From Methylobacterium sp. FF17 (lineage in GTDB: Bacteria > Pseudomonadota > Alphaproteobacteria > Rhizobiales > Beijerinckiaceae): 64,000 bases of DNA. A model generated the notes under the pieces. That model did not search any database, was not told where the DNA came from, and saw nothing but the letters and a program-made list of their open reading frames with translations. Location of the stretch: assembly GCF_025813715.1 (NCBI RefSeq), contig NZ_CP107532.1, forward strand, positions 4,108,001 through 4,172,000, read 5' to 3'. Of the stretch, positions 15,777 through 25,042 are shown in pieces; within the stretch, counting starts at the first letter, position 1; every line of letters begins with the position of its first letter. A program made the position numbers and the translations under genes.

Positions 15777-17482
15777 CACTGCACCTTCAGGTACTTGCCG
15801 GGCCGGTTCGGGTCGGGACTGTACCAGTTCCCGTCCGGCGCCTGCCGTGCGCCCCTCGGAGCACCCTGCGGCGGCTCTTTCGGGGCGGAGGCGGCCTCAC
15901 CGGCCCGAGCCGTCGGGAAGAGCGGGTTCTGCGTCGCGAACTCGTCGAGGGCCTGATCGAAGCTGGCGTCGAGGCGTCCGCCGTTCTTCGCCGCATAGTC
16001 CCGGGCCAGCTTCGAGACCGCCTGCTGGCGCTGGGCCAAGGTGCGGGCGACGCCGATCAGGTCGCGGTTGCCCTGCTCGGTCTGGGCGAGCGTCGGCGCG
16101 GTGCGGGCGATGTAGTCGCGGTCGGTGTTCGAGATACCGGGCCCGAGCGAGCCGCCGAGCCCGTCCAGCACCACCTTGTTCGAGAGAGCGTCGAACACCT
16201 CCGCCGCCGAGGCCGCCTTGGCGTCCTTCACCCCCAGCGCGCCGAGGATCTGGTTCGCGCGTTTGGCCGACTCGCCGCCGAAGCCGGAATAGAACCCCGG
16301 CGCCTTCATCGCCTGTTCCATCAGGGCCAGCGTGTTGAGGGTCGAGCCCGCGTTTCGGCCCTTGGTGGCCATGTCGAGCTGGTACTCGCCGTAGCCCTTC
16401 CCGACCGTGGCGTCCTGGGCCTTCTCCGCGCCCATGTTGATCGTGGTGCCGGTCGGGTTGACCGCCGAGACCTTTCCCTTGCTGTCGCGCTGGTAGGAGC
16501 CGGCCGGCAGCCCCAGCGAAGCGCGCTCCGCCTCCGGGATCAGCGTGAAGGTCTCGTCGGGCTTGCCCGAGGCCGTGCCTCGTGCCGCCGCAGCGGCGCG
16601 GGCCTCGACCTGCTCGGGCCCCGCCTCGGCCGGACCGATCAGGGTGGCAGCGCTCGGCCGCTCGCCGGGCTTCAGCTCGTAGATGTTGCCGCCCACCGTG
16701 ACGCGGGACACGCCCGTGCCGTGGCTCGGGTCGCGCAGGATCTTGAGCGCTTCGGAGACCTGCCCGCTGTTCGAGCCCGCCGCCGCCGCTTCCGCGTCCG
16801 ACAGGTTCGGGAAGGCACGCTTGACGATCGCGGCGTTGCCGGCGAGCGCGCCGGTCTCCTGCTGGAGCTTGCGCTGCTTCAGGCCGAGTTCGGCATTGGC
16901 GAGGCCCGTGGCCGCACGCTGGGCTTCGGCTCGCTGTGCGTTCTTGAAGCCGGCATCGAGCCCGGCGCCGAACCCAGCGGTCGACATCAAGCCCGTGCCG
17001 AGCCCGATCAGCAGATCGTCCCCGCCGCGAGCGGTGAAGCGGTTGTAGGCGCCGCCGAGGTCGAAGCCTTCGTCGGCGGCGGGTGCGGCCGGCTTCGCAG
17101 GCGCGAGCGACAGCGGCGCGGCAGATGGTGCGGCCGGCAGGGCCGGAACGTTTCCGGAGGTCGGGACCGCGCCGGGGGCGGGCATATCGGCCGCGCGGGC
17201 ACGCTGCTCGCTCGCCGGCAGGTCAGCCGGCTTGAAATCGGGCAGCACGGGTCCGCCCCGATCGATCTGGGGCGCGGCGGGCGATGGCTCCGCCGCGCGG
17301 GGCGGGATGCGCAGCGACAGAGGCGCGGGCGACGGCGTGGTCGCTTCCGGCTCCGGAGCCATGATGGTGCCGGACGTGCCCGCGAACGACTGCGGCGCGC
17401 CCATCGGCGCCCTGCCGAACAGGCGGGCCAGATCCTCGGGGCTAATATCGGTGGGGAGGCCGTAGGGGATGCCTGCGCTCAT
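15776..17482 (-). CDS. Phage internal virion/structural protein (568 aa)
   Basis: The N-terminal third is low-complexity Pro/Ala (residues 40-135). A Gly-rich patch (LLIGLGTGLMSTAGFGAGLD, about 155-175) and a long helical region rich in Ala, Gln and Glu follow. The C-terminus ends in DGNWYSPDPNRPGKYLKVQ, a short aromatic Gly-Asn-Trp-Tyr motif often found at the end of virion proteins. It is coupled on both sides in the late operon. I infer it is ejected with the 1,077-residue protein; no family name can be given. Confidence 0.65.
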   Translation of the reverse strand: MSAGIPYGLPTDISPEDLARLFGRAPMGAPQSFAGTSGTIMAPEPEATTPSPAPLSLRIPPRAAEPSPAAPQIDRGGPVLPDFKPADLPASEQRARAADMPAPGAVPTSGNVPALPAAPSAAPLSLAPAKPAAPAADEGFDLGGAYNRFTARGGDDLLIGLGTGLMSTAGFGAGLDAGFKNAQRAEAQRAATGLANAELGLKQRKLQQETGALAGNAAIVKRAFPNLSDAEAAAAGSNSGQVSEALKILRDPSHGTGVSRVTVGGNIYELKPGERPSAATLIGPAEAGPEQVEARAAAAARGTASGKPDETFTLIPEAERASLGLPAGSYQRDSKGKVSAVNPTGTTINMGAEKAQDATVGKGYGEYQLDMATKGRNAGSTLNTLALMEQAMKAPGFYSGFGGESAKRANQILGALGVKDAKAASAAEVFDALSNKVVLDGLGGSLGPGISNTDRDYIARTAPTLAQTEQGNRDLIGVARTLAQRQQAVSKLARDYAAKNGGRLDASFDQALDEFATQNPLFPTARAGEAASAPKEPPQGAPRGARQAPDGNWYSPDPNRPGKYLKVQ

Positions 17483-17492
17483 GATTCTACCC

Positions 17493-18782
17493 TCAGACCG
17501 GCTTCACGAACTTCGATGCGGTACCGGCGATGGCGAGGCCGCCGCCGAGCAGCTGCTGCAGGAGGCTCGGCTGCGGCTGCTTCACGGTGGTGGTGCCGCT
17601 CGAGGTGTTGCCCGATGCCGCGACGGGGAGGGCGAGCTGCGACAGGAGACCGAGCTGATTCCAGGGCTGGGACTGCCCCTCGTTGAACTTGTCCTGCTCG
17701 GCCGCGAGCTCCTTCTGCCGCGCCTCGTCCTCGACCGCGCCCAAGGCAGCGATGGTCCGGCCCGGCTGGAGAAGCTGGTCCTGTAGGCCCGCGATCTGAG
17801 AGAGGCTGCCGAGCGCTGCCGAGCGGTCGCCCTGCGCTGCCGAGAGGGCGGTTCCGGCCTGGGCGAGGCTCTGGGCGTTGTTGGCCTGCTCGATCCCGGC
17901 CAGCGCCGTCGCGCCGGTCAGCGCCGCTGCGTCCGCACCCGACACGAGGTTCGCGCCGGTGACGGCCTGCCCCGCGTTGGCGCCGCGCACGTTGTTCATC
18001 TCGCCGAGCAGGCCCGAGCGGATGCCCGTGAGCGCGTTGCCCGCGCTGTCGATCGCGCCGGCGGTCTGGACCTGCCGGGCGCGCTCGTTCTCGTAATCAG
18101 CGTAGCGGGCCTGGGTCTCGACGTTCGCCACCGCATCGGCCGTGGCCGCCGCGAACCGCCCGGAGCCGTACCGGCCCGACGCCGCGAACTTCTGGCCCAC
18201 CGAGGAGGCCGCCTCGCTGCCGGCGCGGCCGATGATGTCGTCGAGGAAGGGGTTCGCGCCGCCGAGGTACTTGCCGTCGGCCACGTCCTGGAGCGAGCGC
18301 TCGGTCTGCGTGGTCGAGCCGACCTCGTCGAGCAGGCCCTTGTAGCCGGACCCATCGAGCGCGTAGGCGCTGGACGCGAGGCCCTTGCCCACCGTGGCGG
18401 CCGTGCTGTTCGGGTCCGCCATCCGCGCGGATGCCGAGGCCACGCCCGAGGTGTCGACGCCGGGGACCTTCATCAGGCCCGAGAGCGCGTCCTGCGTCGC
18501 GGGGGTGGAGCCGCCGGACTTCAGCAGGTCGTCCACGAGGCCGATGCCGGACTGCGTCGCACCCGTCGTCCCGCCGGCGGCGGCCTTCATGCTGTCGAGG
18601 CCGGCCGTGGTGGTCGCGCCGAGCCCGGCCACGCGCTGCCCGCCGTAGACCTGGGAGCCGACGCCCGAGTCGTACGCCGTGTTCGCGCCGTCGATGATCT
18701 TCTGCAGCGAGGGAATCGCGGGTGCGAACGGATCGGTCTTCGACTCGGTCTTCTGCGTGGTGGTCTTCGATCCGCCGCTCAT
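17493..18782 (-). CDS. Phage structural protein, DNA-transfer type (429 aa)
   Basis: It begins MSGGSKTTTQKTESKTDPFA and is rich in Ala, Gly, Thr and Gln throughout, with helical segments (RQKELAAEQDKFNEGQSQ) and small-residue membrane-like stretches. The N-terminus resembles proteins that lie between tail-tube and internal proteins of podovirus-like phages and are thought to help DNA pass the envelope. This is inference from composition and gene order. Start and stop both overlap or abut neighbours. Confidence 0.6.
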   Translation of the reverse strand: MSGGSKTTTQKTESKTDPFAPAIPSLQKIIDGANTAYDSGVGSQVYGGQRVAGLGATTTAGLDSMKAAAGGTTGATQSGIGLVDDLLKSGGSTPATQDALSGLMKVPGVDTSGVASASARMADPNSTAATVGKGLASSAYALDGSGYKGLLDEVGSTTQTERSLQDVADGKYLGGANPFLDDIIGRAGSEAASSVGQKFAASGRYGSGRFAAATADAVANVETQARYADYENERARQVQTAGAIDSAGNALTGIRSGLLGEMNNVRGANAGQAVTGANLVSGADAAALTGATALAGIEQANNAQSLAQAGTALSAAQGDRSAALGSLSQIAGLQDQLLQPGRTIAALGAVEDEARQKELAAEQDKFNEGQSQPWNQLGLLSQLALPVAASGNTSSGTTTVKQPQPSLLQQLLGGGLAIAGTASKFVKPV

Positions 18783-19195
18783 CAGGCCACCTCGAGGTGT
18801 TTCACGTAATAGGCGTCGACCCGGTAGTCGGGCAGCAGCGCGGCCCAGCCGACACGGCCGACGAACTCGACGCGGGAGCAGCCGTTGCGCGCCGCGCCAG
18901 CCTCGATCACCCGCATGATGTCCCGCCAGCGGCGCACGTCGGTGCCGCCCACCGCCAGGACGCAGCAGGAGCGGCCGCCATCGGCCAGATCGCGGACCTG
19001 GGTCGCCCCCGCGCCGATCGGCACGCCGTCGTCGCCGAGGATCAGCACCAGGAGCGCGGTCTCCGCCTCGACCAGCTCGCGCAGGTCAGCGACGGTGAGG
19101 TCGCAGCCGGGCCGCGCGCAGGCCTGCGCCAGCCACGGCTTCGCCACCGGCCACGCGCTTGCGAGGTCGGCATGCTCGACGGGGTGGAGACGCAT
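18782..19195 (-). CDS. Phage acyltransferase-fold protein, T7 gp13-like (137 aa)
   Basis: The sequence has the strand-helix order of a small GNAT-like protein: a strand with acidic loop (ALLVLILGDDGVPIGAGATQ), then an Arg/Trp helix (DVRRWRDIMRVIEAGAARNG) and a closing strand (CSRVEFVGRVGWAALLPDYR). T7 gp13 and relatives in podoviruses share this fold and genomic position next to internal virion genes. It is probably a morphogenesis factor rather than an active enzyme. The ATG at 19193-19195 overlaps the upstream stop. Confidence 0.6.
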   Translation of the reverse strand: MRLHPVEHADLASAWPVAKPWLAQACARPGCDLTVADLRELVEAETALLVLILGDDGVPIGAGATQVRDLADGGRSCCVLAVGGTDVRRWRDIMRVIEAGAARNGCSRVEFVGRVGWAALLPDYRVDAYYVKHLEVA

Positions 19196-19500
19196 CAGGG
19201 CCGCCGGATCTCGTAGCGCAGCACGCGGTCGGCCGCATCGGACACCGTGTGCCCGAGCACGAACGAGCCGCGCGCCGTGGATTTCAGGAAGGGGAAGGCC
19301 GACGCGGCCGTGGCGGTCAGGGGCGAGAACACCACCAGGGCGCCCTCCGTGCAGAGGGAATCGGTGACCGTGGTCTCGGACGCCCCCGCCGTCAGCGTGA
19401 CGTCGGCCCGGCCCAGCGCGTTCGAGCCACCGGTCGCCAGCTCGCCGAGCGTCTGGATGATGCGGTCGATGCGGGTCTCGCCTTTGCCGGGAACGATCAT
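19195..19500 (-). CDS. Small phage structural protein (101 aa)
   Basis: It begins MIVPGKGETRIDRIIQTLGE. The rest is strand-rich (ADVTLTAGASETTVTDSLC, ALVVFSPLTATAASAFPFLK), ending in VLRYEIRRP. Many phages carry a short beta-sandwich protein of this kind between the tail accessory factor and later virion genes. It overlaps both neighbours by 1-4 bp. No named family recognised. Confidence 0.65.
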   Translation of the reverse strand: MIVPGKGETRIDRIIQTLGELATGGSNALGRADVTLTAGASETTVTDSLCTEGALVVFSPLTATAASAFPFLKSTARGSFVLGHTVSDAADRVLRYEIRRP

Positions 19501-20996
19501 CGCCCACCCTCGCGGCGCGCGCGCGGCTCGATCGCCGAGGCGTAGCTCCAGGCTGTTCCGGCCGGGATGCGCACTCGGGCACGATGGTAGCGCGCCGAGG
19601 AGCGGCACGGCGCGAAGCGCTCGACCGTGGGGGACGTCTCCGGGCGGTAGGCCACCGGAGCCGACTGCGACGCCTTCTCCCGGCCCCCGACCGCCACCCG
19701 CCAGTCGTCCGCGTCGCTGTCGAGGCGCACGCCGTCGATGAAGGCGCGGTCCGGCCGGAAGATCATGGCCTCCGCCGTCTCGAACAGGGCTTCGAGCTTC
19801 GGGCCGGTCAGCAGCGCGAGGCGGTTGTCCGCCGTCATCACGCCGAGGGCGGGCGCGCCGCCGGCATAGGAGGGATCGTCGAGGGACTTCTGCCCGGGGT
19901 CGTCCAGGGAGCCCGGGATGTTGTCGATGGAGACGGCCGGGGTCGCTGCCACCAGCCCGAACCGCACGGGCATCAGGATGAACGACCAGCGGTCGAGCAG
20001 CCAGTCGTAGAGCAGGATCTCGTCCAGCAGCGTCGGGTCGGCCGGATCGGGCATCCGGCTGCGGTAGGCGAACAGCACGCGGGGCCCGGTCACGTCGCGG
20101 ATCGCCACGACCGAGGCGACCTGGTTCGGATCGACCCGGGCCGCGAAGAAGCGGTTCACCCGCTCCGCGCCGATCGGCACCGAGGCGCCGCCCTGGAACT
20201 GGTAGAACCCGTCGCGGTCCAGGAAGAACACGCGCGGGCCCGTCTTGGCGATGGACCACGGCGCCACCGCGCCCCGGTTCTCCTCGTAGACCTCGAAGCT
20301 GAACACCTCGGCCGAGTTTGGCACGAAGACCATGCGCCGGATCGCGCGCTCCTGGAACACGATGCCGAACTCGCCGCCGGCGAACCCCGTCACCGCGCCG
20401 CCGTCGGGGAAGATCTGCAGGTCGGAGGTGTGGCCGCCGCCGACGCCCGGCTGCCAAAACTCGATGTTGCCGAGGTCGGACCAGTCCACCGCGTTGGGGT
20501 CGGCCGCGAGCCCCGCCAGCACCACGAACTCGCCGACCACGCCCATGTGCCGGGCGCGCGGCGGGTTGCCGGCCAGATCCTTGAACTGCTTGCCGATGTC
20601 GATGTCGATCACCTGGACCGGCGTGCCGAGCGTGCAGGCGAGCAGGCGCGAACCGTAGACCGCGAAGGACCAGTAATCGCCCGGCGGCACGCTGTAGGTC
20701 CGACCCGCCTGGGACACGTCATCCCAGCCGGCCGAGCCGAGGTTGTAGCGGTAGAGCTTGGTTCCGGTCCCGGCGAAGTAGATCGGGAAGCCGTAGGCCG
20801 GCGAGTTGATCTCGATGGCGCCGCGGCAACCCGCCGGCAGGGACGCCGAAATCGGGGAGGGCGAGGCGAACGGCCCCCAGCCGTCGGCGCGCGGCACCAC
20901 GTTTGTGGCGACGGCCGAGGCGGTGGCGTCGAGCGACGCGACGTCGGGCGCGAAGGCCGCCAGGGCGACGCGCGGGGCGGGCTGCTGCTCGTCCAC
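19497..20996 (-). CDS. Phage tail accessory/stabilisation protein, P22 gp10-like (499 aa)
   Basis: An all-beta protein with repeated blade-like segments (YWSFAVYGSRLLACTLGTP, EFVVLAGLAADPNAVDWSD, ARVFFLDRDGFYQFQGGAS-like) and many Trp/Tyr/Asp turns. This is what one expects of the beta-propeller-like needle-binding proteins that seal the P22-type tail. It follows two adaptor genes in the late operon, the same order as P22 gp4-gp10. The assignment rests on order and predicted architecture. Confidence 0.65.
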   Translation of the reverse strand: MDEQQPAPRVALAAFAPDVASLDATASAVATNVVPRADGWGPFASPSPISASLPAGCRGAIEINSPAYGFPIYFAGTGTKLYRYNLGSAGWDDVSQAGRTYSVPPGDYWSFAVYGSRLLACTLGTPVQVIDIDIGKQFKDLAGNPPRARHMGVVGEFVVLAGLAADPNAVDWSDLGNIEFWQPGVGGGHTSDLQIFPDGGAVTGFAGGEFGIVFQERAIRRMVFVPNSAEVFSFEVYEENRGAVAPWSIAKTGPRVFFLDRDGFYQFQGGASVPIGAERVNRFFAARVDPNQVASVVAIRDVTGPRVLFAYRSRMPDPADPTLLDEILLYDWLLDRWSFILMPVRFGLVAATPAVSIDNIPGSLDDPGQKSLDDPSYAGGAPALGVMTADNRLALLTGPKLEALFETAEAMIFRPDRAFIDGVRLDSDADDWRVAVGGREKASQSAPVAYRPETSPTVERFAPCRSSARYHRARVRIPAGTAWSYASAIEPRARREGGR

Positions 20997-21001
20997 CCGG
21001 G

Positions 21002-21652
21002 TCAGCCCACCGCGTTACGTGCGTTTGCCTCGCCCGCGTTCTCAGCGACGCGGTTCGGCCGGCTGGCGACCTTCTGCGCGTCGCCCTGGCCCATCAGCCC
21101 CATCAGGAACGCGGCGGCCTGGCTCGCCCACTCGGTGGACCGGGCCTCGTCCTTCTGGAAGCGGTAGGCCTCCGCGAGCGTGCCGTAGAGGTAGAGCTCG
21201 GGCGCCTTCTGGATCAGCCAGTTCGTCGGCGCGGCCTCGGTCAGGGCCGGGATCTGCCGATAATAGGTCAGCGTGACCGTCCCGGCCTTGGTGGAGCGGG
21301 TCTGGAGCTGATCGCCCAGCACCGTGAAGTACTGCGGGTCGCCGTTGGGCCGGTGCCGGTAGCGGAACTCCGGGGAATCGGCCTCGACGAAGCGCAGGCT
21401 CAGCGGCGTCCGGATCGTCGGGTTCGCATAGATCGCGCCGATCCATTCGAGATAGTCGGTCGGCAGCGAGTAGCCGCCCACGACCGGCAGTACGCCCGCC
21501 GTGGCCTGCATCTCCCGGGTCCGCAGCTTGCGGTTCAGCCAAGCCTCCGTGACCTGGAGGAAGAACGGCAGGTACTCGGTCAGGTCGGGTCGCGCGAGGT
21601 ACTCCTCGAACGCGGTCCGCAGGCTGGAGAAATCGGTGATCGGGGCGGCCAT
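21002..21652 (-). CDS. Phage head-tail adaptor protein (216 aa)
   Basis: It begins MAAPITDFSSLRTAFEEYLA, then the helix FLQVTEAWLNRKLRTREM and a central strand pair (GYSLPTDYLEWIGAIYAN), typical of the tail-tube/adaptor proteins of T7 gp11 and related type. C-terminal helices include ELYLYGTLAEAYRFQKDEAR. It attaches the portal to the tail. It lies between another adaptor-type gene and the gp10-like gene. Confidence 0.75.
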   Translation of the reverse strand: MAAPITDFSSLRTAFEEYLARPDLTEYLPFFLQVTEAWLNRKLRTREMQATAGVLPVVGGYSLPTDYLEWIGAIYANPTIRTPLSLRFVEADSPEFRYRHRPNGDPQYFTVLGDQLQTRSTKAGTVTLTYYRQIPALTEAAPTNWLIQKAPELYLYGTLAEAYRFQKDEARSTEWASQAAAFLMGLMGQGDAQKVASRPNRVAENAGEANARNAVG

Positions 21653-21667
21653 CGGGCGGTCCTCGGG

Positions 21668-22309
21668 TCAGAGGTGATAGGCCCGGATCTGTCCGGACGA
21701 GGCGATGCGGTTGGCGCGGCCCCGGAGGGACCGGAAGGCCTCGTCCGCGAGCAGGCCCTGCGCCTGGGCAAGGGCCGGGTCGCGCAGCACGTTGAGGCCG
21801 AGGTGCCGCTTGGCTCGGGCCGCGATGAGGTCGGAGGCCTCGTCCACCCACGCGGAGGTGTCGTCTCGATCCTTCGGCGCGGGCAGTTCGATGTGCGCGG
21901 CGAGCCGGATGGTCCAGGCCCCGGAGGGCATGGGCCATAGTCGGATGGACCGGTCGAAGTAGGAATAGGCGCAGGGCTGCGTGGCGCTGCCCGGATCGTC
22001 GAGGCGCTCGATCGCAGTCTCGGCGATGCGCTTCAGCGGATAGGATTGCTCCCCCTCGATGCGCATGACGCTGTCGATGGCCAGCAACCCCGGGATCTCG
22101 GACGCATCCCCGCCGCCGTACACGTCGGCGCCCGGGATGGTCTGAAAAGTCAGGATCCGCTCGTTGAACGTGAACCGCTCCGGCTGGTGGTGCCGGATCG
22201 CCCGGTCAACCGCGACCGCGATCTGTCGGTCCAGGTCCGCCCGCTCGATGTCGTCCGCGATCTCGTCGAGGAGGTCGCCGAGCGTCGGCTTCCCTTGCGC
22301 GTTCGGCAT
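21668..22309 (-). CDS. Second phage adaptor-type protein (213 aa)
   Basis: It begins MPNAQGKPTLGDLLDEIADD and has the same layout as its neighbour: an N-terminal helix pair, a beta region with VYGGGDASEIPGLLAIDSVM, and helices with DEASDLIAARAKRHLGLNVL. The two probably stack as successive rings under the portal. It lies downstream of a small conserved gene and the capsid gene. Confidence 0.7.
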   Translation of the reverse strand: MPNAQGKPTLGDLLDEIADDIERADLDRQIAVAVDRAIRHHQPERFTFNERILTFQTIPGADVYGGGDASEIPGLLAIDSVMRIEGEQSYPLKRIAETAIERLDDPGSATQPCAYSYFDRSIRLWPMPSGAWTIRLAAHIELPAPKDRDDTSAWVDEASDLIAARAKRHLGLNVLRDPALAQAQGLLADEAFRSLRGRANRIASSGQIRAYHL

Positions 22310-22417
22310 CGGCTGGCCTTGGCTCGTCGGTCGGAGGGGGCGACGGCGGGGCGCTGGGCTCCGCCGTCATGACCGCTGCGGCGTGCAGGGTCCAGTAGGT
22401 CAGGTTCACCGGGCGCC

Positions 22418-22831
22418 TCAGGCGCGCGGCGCGACGTACTCGAACACGATGTCCGCGACGCCAGCGGTCGGCGCGGTACCGGTCGGGTTGTAGGAGACGA
22501 ACGGTACGGTGTCGGCGGCGAGCTGACCCAGCGCGGTCGCGGTGTCGGGCCGCTTCACGCCGAGGGTCTGCGCAACGGAATCCGTGGCCGCGACGAGGTC
22601 GTTGCCCCCGGGCGTCGAGCCGACCACGAGGGGGTTGGTCGTGCCGGCGTTGAAGGCCTGGCTCACCACGATGGTGGTGCGGGTGATGATGGCGCCGGCC
22701 GGGAAGGCGGCGCGCATCGGCATGCCGCCGGCGAGGAGGTCATCGAAGCGCACGCGAGCGCGGATCTCGCCCACCTGGCCGTGCAGGAGCGAGCGGACGG
22801 GCGGCTTGGACGGGTTCACATTGGTGGCCAT
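22418..22831 (-). CDS. Small phage structural protein next to capsid (137 aa)
   Basis: It begins MATNVNPSKPPVRSLLHGQV and has alternating beta strands (GAIITRTTIVVSQAFNAGTT, TVPFVSYNPTGTAPTAG) ending in DIVFEYVAPRA. Position immediately after the major capsid gene, size and beta content suggest a capsid decoration or stabilisation protein. No family name is recognised. Confidence 0.6.
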   Translation of the reverse strand: MATNVNPSKPPVRSLLHGQVGEIRARVRFDDLLAGGMPMRAAFPAGAIITRTTIVVSQAFNAGTTNPLVVGSTPGGNDLVAATDSVAQTLGVKRPDTATALGQLAADTVPFVSYNPTGTAPTAGVADIVFEYVAPRA

Positions 22832-22916
22832 GGCGGGCCCTTTTCGATCAGGAAGGAGGGGGAGACGCGCAGGTGGCCGGGGCCGGCCCGCGCATCAGGA
22901 TCGGTCAGGGCTGCGA

Positions 22917-24020
22917 TCAGCCAGCGTTGACGGCGTAGGTCGAGACGACGATCACCGCGAAGTCGCGACCGTTATAGGTCGTCTTCTTCAGACCCCAGAT
23001 CGCCCAGGCGGAGACCTCGAGTTCGCGCTTGTGGTCGTACAGCTCCTCGTTCCAGCGGTACTTCTCGGTGCCGCCGTCCTTACCGAAGGCAGCCGTGGCG
23101 GCCTGCGCGCCCATGAGGACGGCGCGGCGGACGTTGGGGAGGATCGTCTTGCCGTCGGGCGCCACGCCCATCGTGACCTGCTGGGACTCGCGCAGCACCA
23201 CGTTGTTGTAGACGCCGAGCGCCCCGGTGAAGATCGGGTTCTTGGTGACCTCGCCGCCCTGCATCGCGGCCTTCTGGATGTCGAGCCACTGGCCGGCGGC
23301 GGTGCCGCGGCGCAGCTGCGTGACCTGGGTCGGGTGCAGGTACATGACCCACATCTCGCCCATGCCCTCGACGCTGACGGGGCGCATCTTCACGTCGCCG
23401 GCGTTGCCGCCGGTCTTTGCGATCTCCACCGCCGAGTCGATGAGATCGAGGGAGAAGATGTCGCCGGCAACGATGGCGCCGTCGTTGGTGCGGGCGTTCG
23501 GGCGCACGACGCGGGTCGCGGCGGTCACCGCATTGTTGGCGGTGAACTTCACGCCACCCGAGCCGTCCACCTGAACGAAGTTGGCCGGGGTGAAGCCGCA
23601 GGCGTGGTTGAAGAACGACACCGAGGTGCGGAGCTGGAACCAGTCGGCGAGGCCGGCGCGGGCCTGCTCACGCAGGTCGAAGTTCACGCGCTGGGCGTCG
23701 ATCGTGTTCTTCGAACGGATGCCGACGACGTTGCCGAGCTCCTCGATCACGATCGCATCGGAGTTCGTGGTCAGCTGCTCACCGTTGCCCTCGGCGCGGT
23801 CCGAGGAGGTGAAGCCGTTGCCGGACAGCTGCATGCGCAGGCCGAAGGTGACCTTGTCGCCGACGCCCTTCTTGAGCTCGGTCTTGACCTGGATCACGGA
23901 CTTGTCGCCCTCACCGAACAGGGGAGCGATGTCGAGGGCCTTGGTGGCTTCCGTGGCGAGCTTCTTCGACCACAGCTTCACGGCGAGGGCGTCGTTGAGC
24001 CCATAGGAGGTGACGGACAT
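22917..24020 (-). CDS. Major capsid protein, N4 gp56 family (367 aa)
   Basis: It forms the icosahedral head. Typical N4-gp56-type features are the start MSVTSYGLNDALAVKLWSKK, the block TFGLRMQLSGNGFTSS, the EELGNVVGIRSKNTI segment and the C-terminal EKYRWNEELYDHKRELEVSA region. I chose the ATG at 24018-24020; the frame upstream of it is not protein-like. In this phage the capsid gene is separated from the scaffold gene by about 7.6 kb of accessory and spike genes, an unusual layout. Confidence 0.92.
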   Translation of the reverse strand: MSVTSYGLNDALAVKLWSKKLATEATKALDIAPLFGEGDKSVIQVKTELKKGVGDKVTFGLRMQLSGNGFTSSDRAEGNGEQLTTNSDAIVIEELGNVVGIRSKNTIDAQRVNFDLREQARAGLADWFQLRTSVSFFNHACGFTPANFVQVDGSGGVKFTANNAVTAATRVVRPNARTNDGAIVAGDIFSLDLIDSAVEIAKTGGNAGDVKMRPVSVEGMGEMWVMYLHPTQVTQLRRGTAAGQWLDIQKAAMQGGEVTKNPIFTGALGVYNNVVLRESQQVTMGVAPDGKTILPNVRRAVLMGAQAATAAFGKDGGTEKYRWNEELYDHKRELEVSAWAIWGLKKTTYNGRDFAVIVVSTYAVNAG

Positions 24021-24608
24021 AGGGGTGCCTTCGAGGCTTGGGGTTTCCGTGGGGGAGGGGTGCGTGCGGGCGTGCGTCGCCGCGCGGACGGAAGCCGGGC
24101 CCCATGGTGCCGCTGGGGACGGTGGTCGGACGGGACCCGTACCGTGGGTCAGGCGAAGGCCGTGACGGGGCCAAGCGGGTCGCGTGACGTGCGACCGGGC
24201 GAACCGGTCCGGCGAACGCAAAAAGCACGCGTGAAGCGGGCCTCGGACGAGCGTCGGATCGGGGTGTTGGGAAGGTGCAGGCGGGCGGGTCCGAGAGCGG
24301 ACCGTCACAGCGCTGGCGACATCGTACCTATTGCGCGCGGAATGCCCGTCGGGTCAAGCCCGGCATCTGCCAGACGGTGACGCGCTGGATTAGGAAGGCT
24401 GCGGCGCGTTGATGTCGACCGGCAGGATCGCGAGCAGAGCGAGATGAGTGCGACCGCAGCCGGTGAAGTGGCTCGAGCGGAACCGTTAAGCAACCCGAAC
24501 GGAAGTTGCCTCCACAAACGGCCTACCGCCTTCCGGTAGAGGGGTCTCGTAACCAGACCTGTGCCCTATAGGAGCATAACCGCAGGACTCAATTAGGAAA
24601 CTACATCC
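24021..24608. other. Gene-free stretch upstream of the capsid gene
   Basis: No convincing gene is seen on either strand. The stretch contains the 48-bp dispersed repeat at 24,344-24,393. It probably contains the capsid promoter/leader (minus strand) and the promoter of the rightward gene at 24,609. Open frames here have the composition of non-coding GC-rich DNA. Confidence 0.6.
24344..24393. repeat. Dispersed 48-bp repeat, copy A
   Basis: It begins with the 15-bp motif GCCCGTCGGGTCAAG and continues with CCCGGCATCTGCCAGACGG and a GTGACGCG-TGGAT end. A copy differing at about three positions lies at 25,666-25,715. The two copies flank one half of the small membrane-gene island. Confidence 0.7.
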
Positions 24609-24881
24609 ATGTCTCGTGGAAAACCACAGCGGGAAGCCGGAGCGGACAAGCGCCAATTCTCAAGGACAGAGGTGGCGGAGCAGGGCTTCGCGCTGTTCGC
24701 CGACGGGACGAGAGTTACCTGCATCATCCACGATACGTCGCATATAGAAGGCGCGGGCGGGATGGGTATGCGGATCGAGCTGATCGACTCCCCGCACGAA
24801 CGCTGTCCTGACGGCTTCTGGATCCTAATGCAATCAGGACGTGTAACGTATTACCGTCCGTCTTGGTCTGAAGTTTTGTGA
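24609..24881 (+). CDS. Small PilZ-like hypothetical protein (90 aa)
   Basis: It begins MSRGKPQREAGADKRQFSRT. The first part carries a basic stretch and the middle a D-x-S-x-x-G-A-G-type turn (IIHDTSHIEGAGGMGMRIEL), which weakly resembles the second c-di-GMP motif of PilZ domains. The canonical RxxxR is not clearly present. It reads rightward, against the late operon, and has an AGGAA ribosome binding site 12 bases before the ATG. A PilZ role is only a suggestion. Confidence 0.55.
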   Translation: MSRGKPQREAGADKRQFSRTEVAEQGFALFADGTRVTCIIHDTSHIEGAGGMGMRIELIDSPHERCPDGFWILMQSGRVTYYRPSWSEVL

Positions 24882-25042
24882 AAGGTGTTCGTTTCCGCGC
24901 TTGATCAGGACGTTGGCAAATTAGGGCAAGCCGGCGCGCGCACTTACGTAAGTATCCCTTACCAAACTTGCGGCGTTTTCGTCCACGAGTGCGTTTCAAG
25001 CTGCAGAGCGTGTTAGCTTACGCAGGTAATCGCCACTCAGGA

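Noticed and set aside
15635..17686. 683-codon plus-strand frame
   Set aside because: Antisense to the 568-residue virion gene; Arg-rich shadow composition, no start signal.
19584..21167. 527-codon plus-strand frame
   Set aside because: Antisense to the gp10-like gene; no recognisable domain and typical shadow composition.
22206..22409. 67-codon minus-strand frame before the second adaptor gene
   Set aside because: Only the first 35 codons lie outside the adaptor gene and the rest is a shadow; no ribosome binding site seen. A short real peptide cannot be excluded.
22542..24380. 612-codon plus-strand frame over the capsid gene
   Set aside because: The leftward strand carries a clear N4-gp56-type capsid protein; the plus frame is its shadow.
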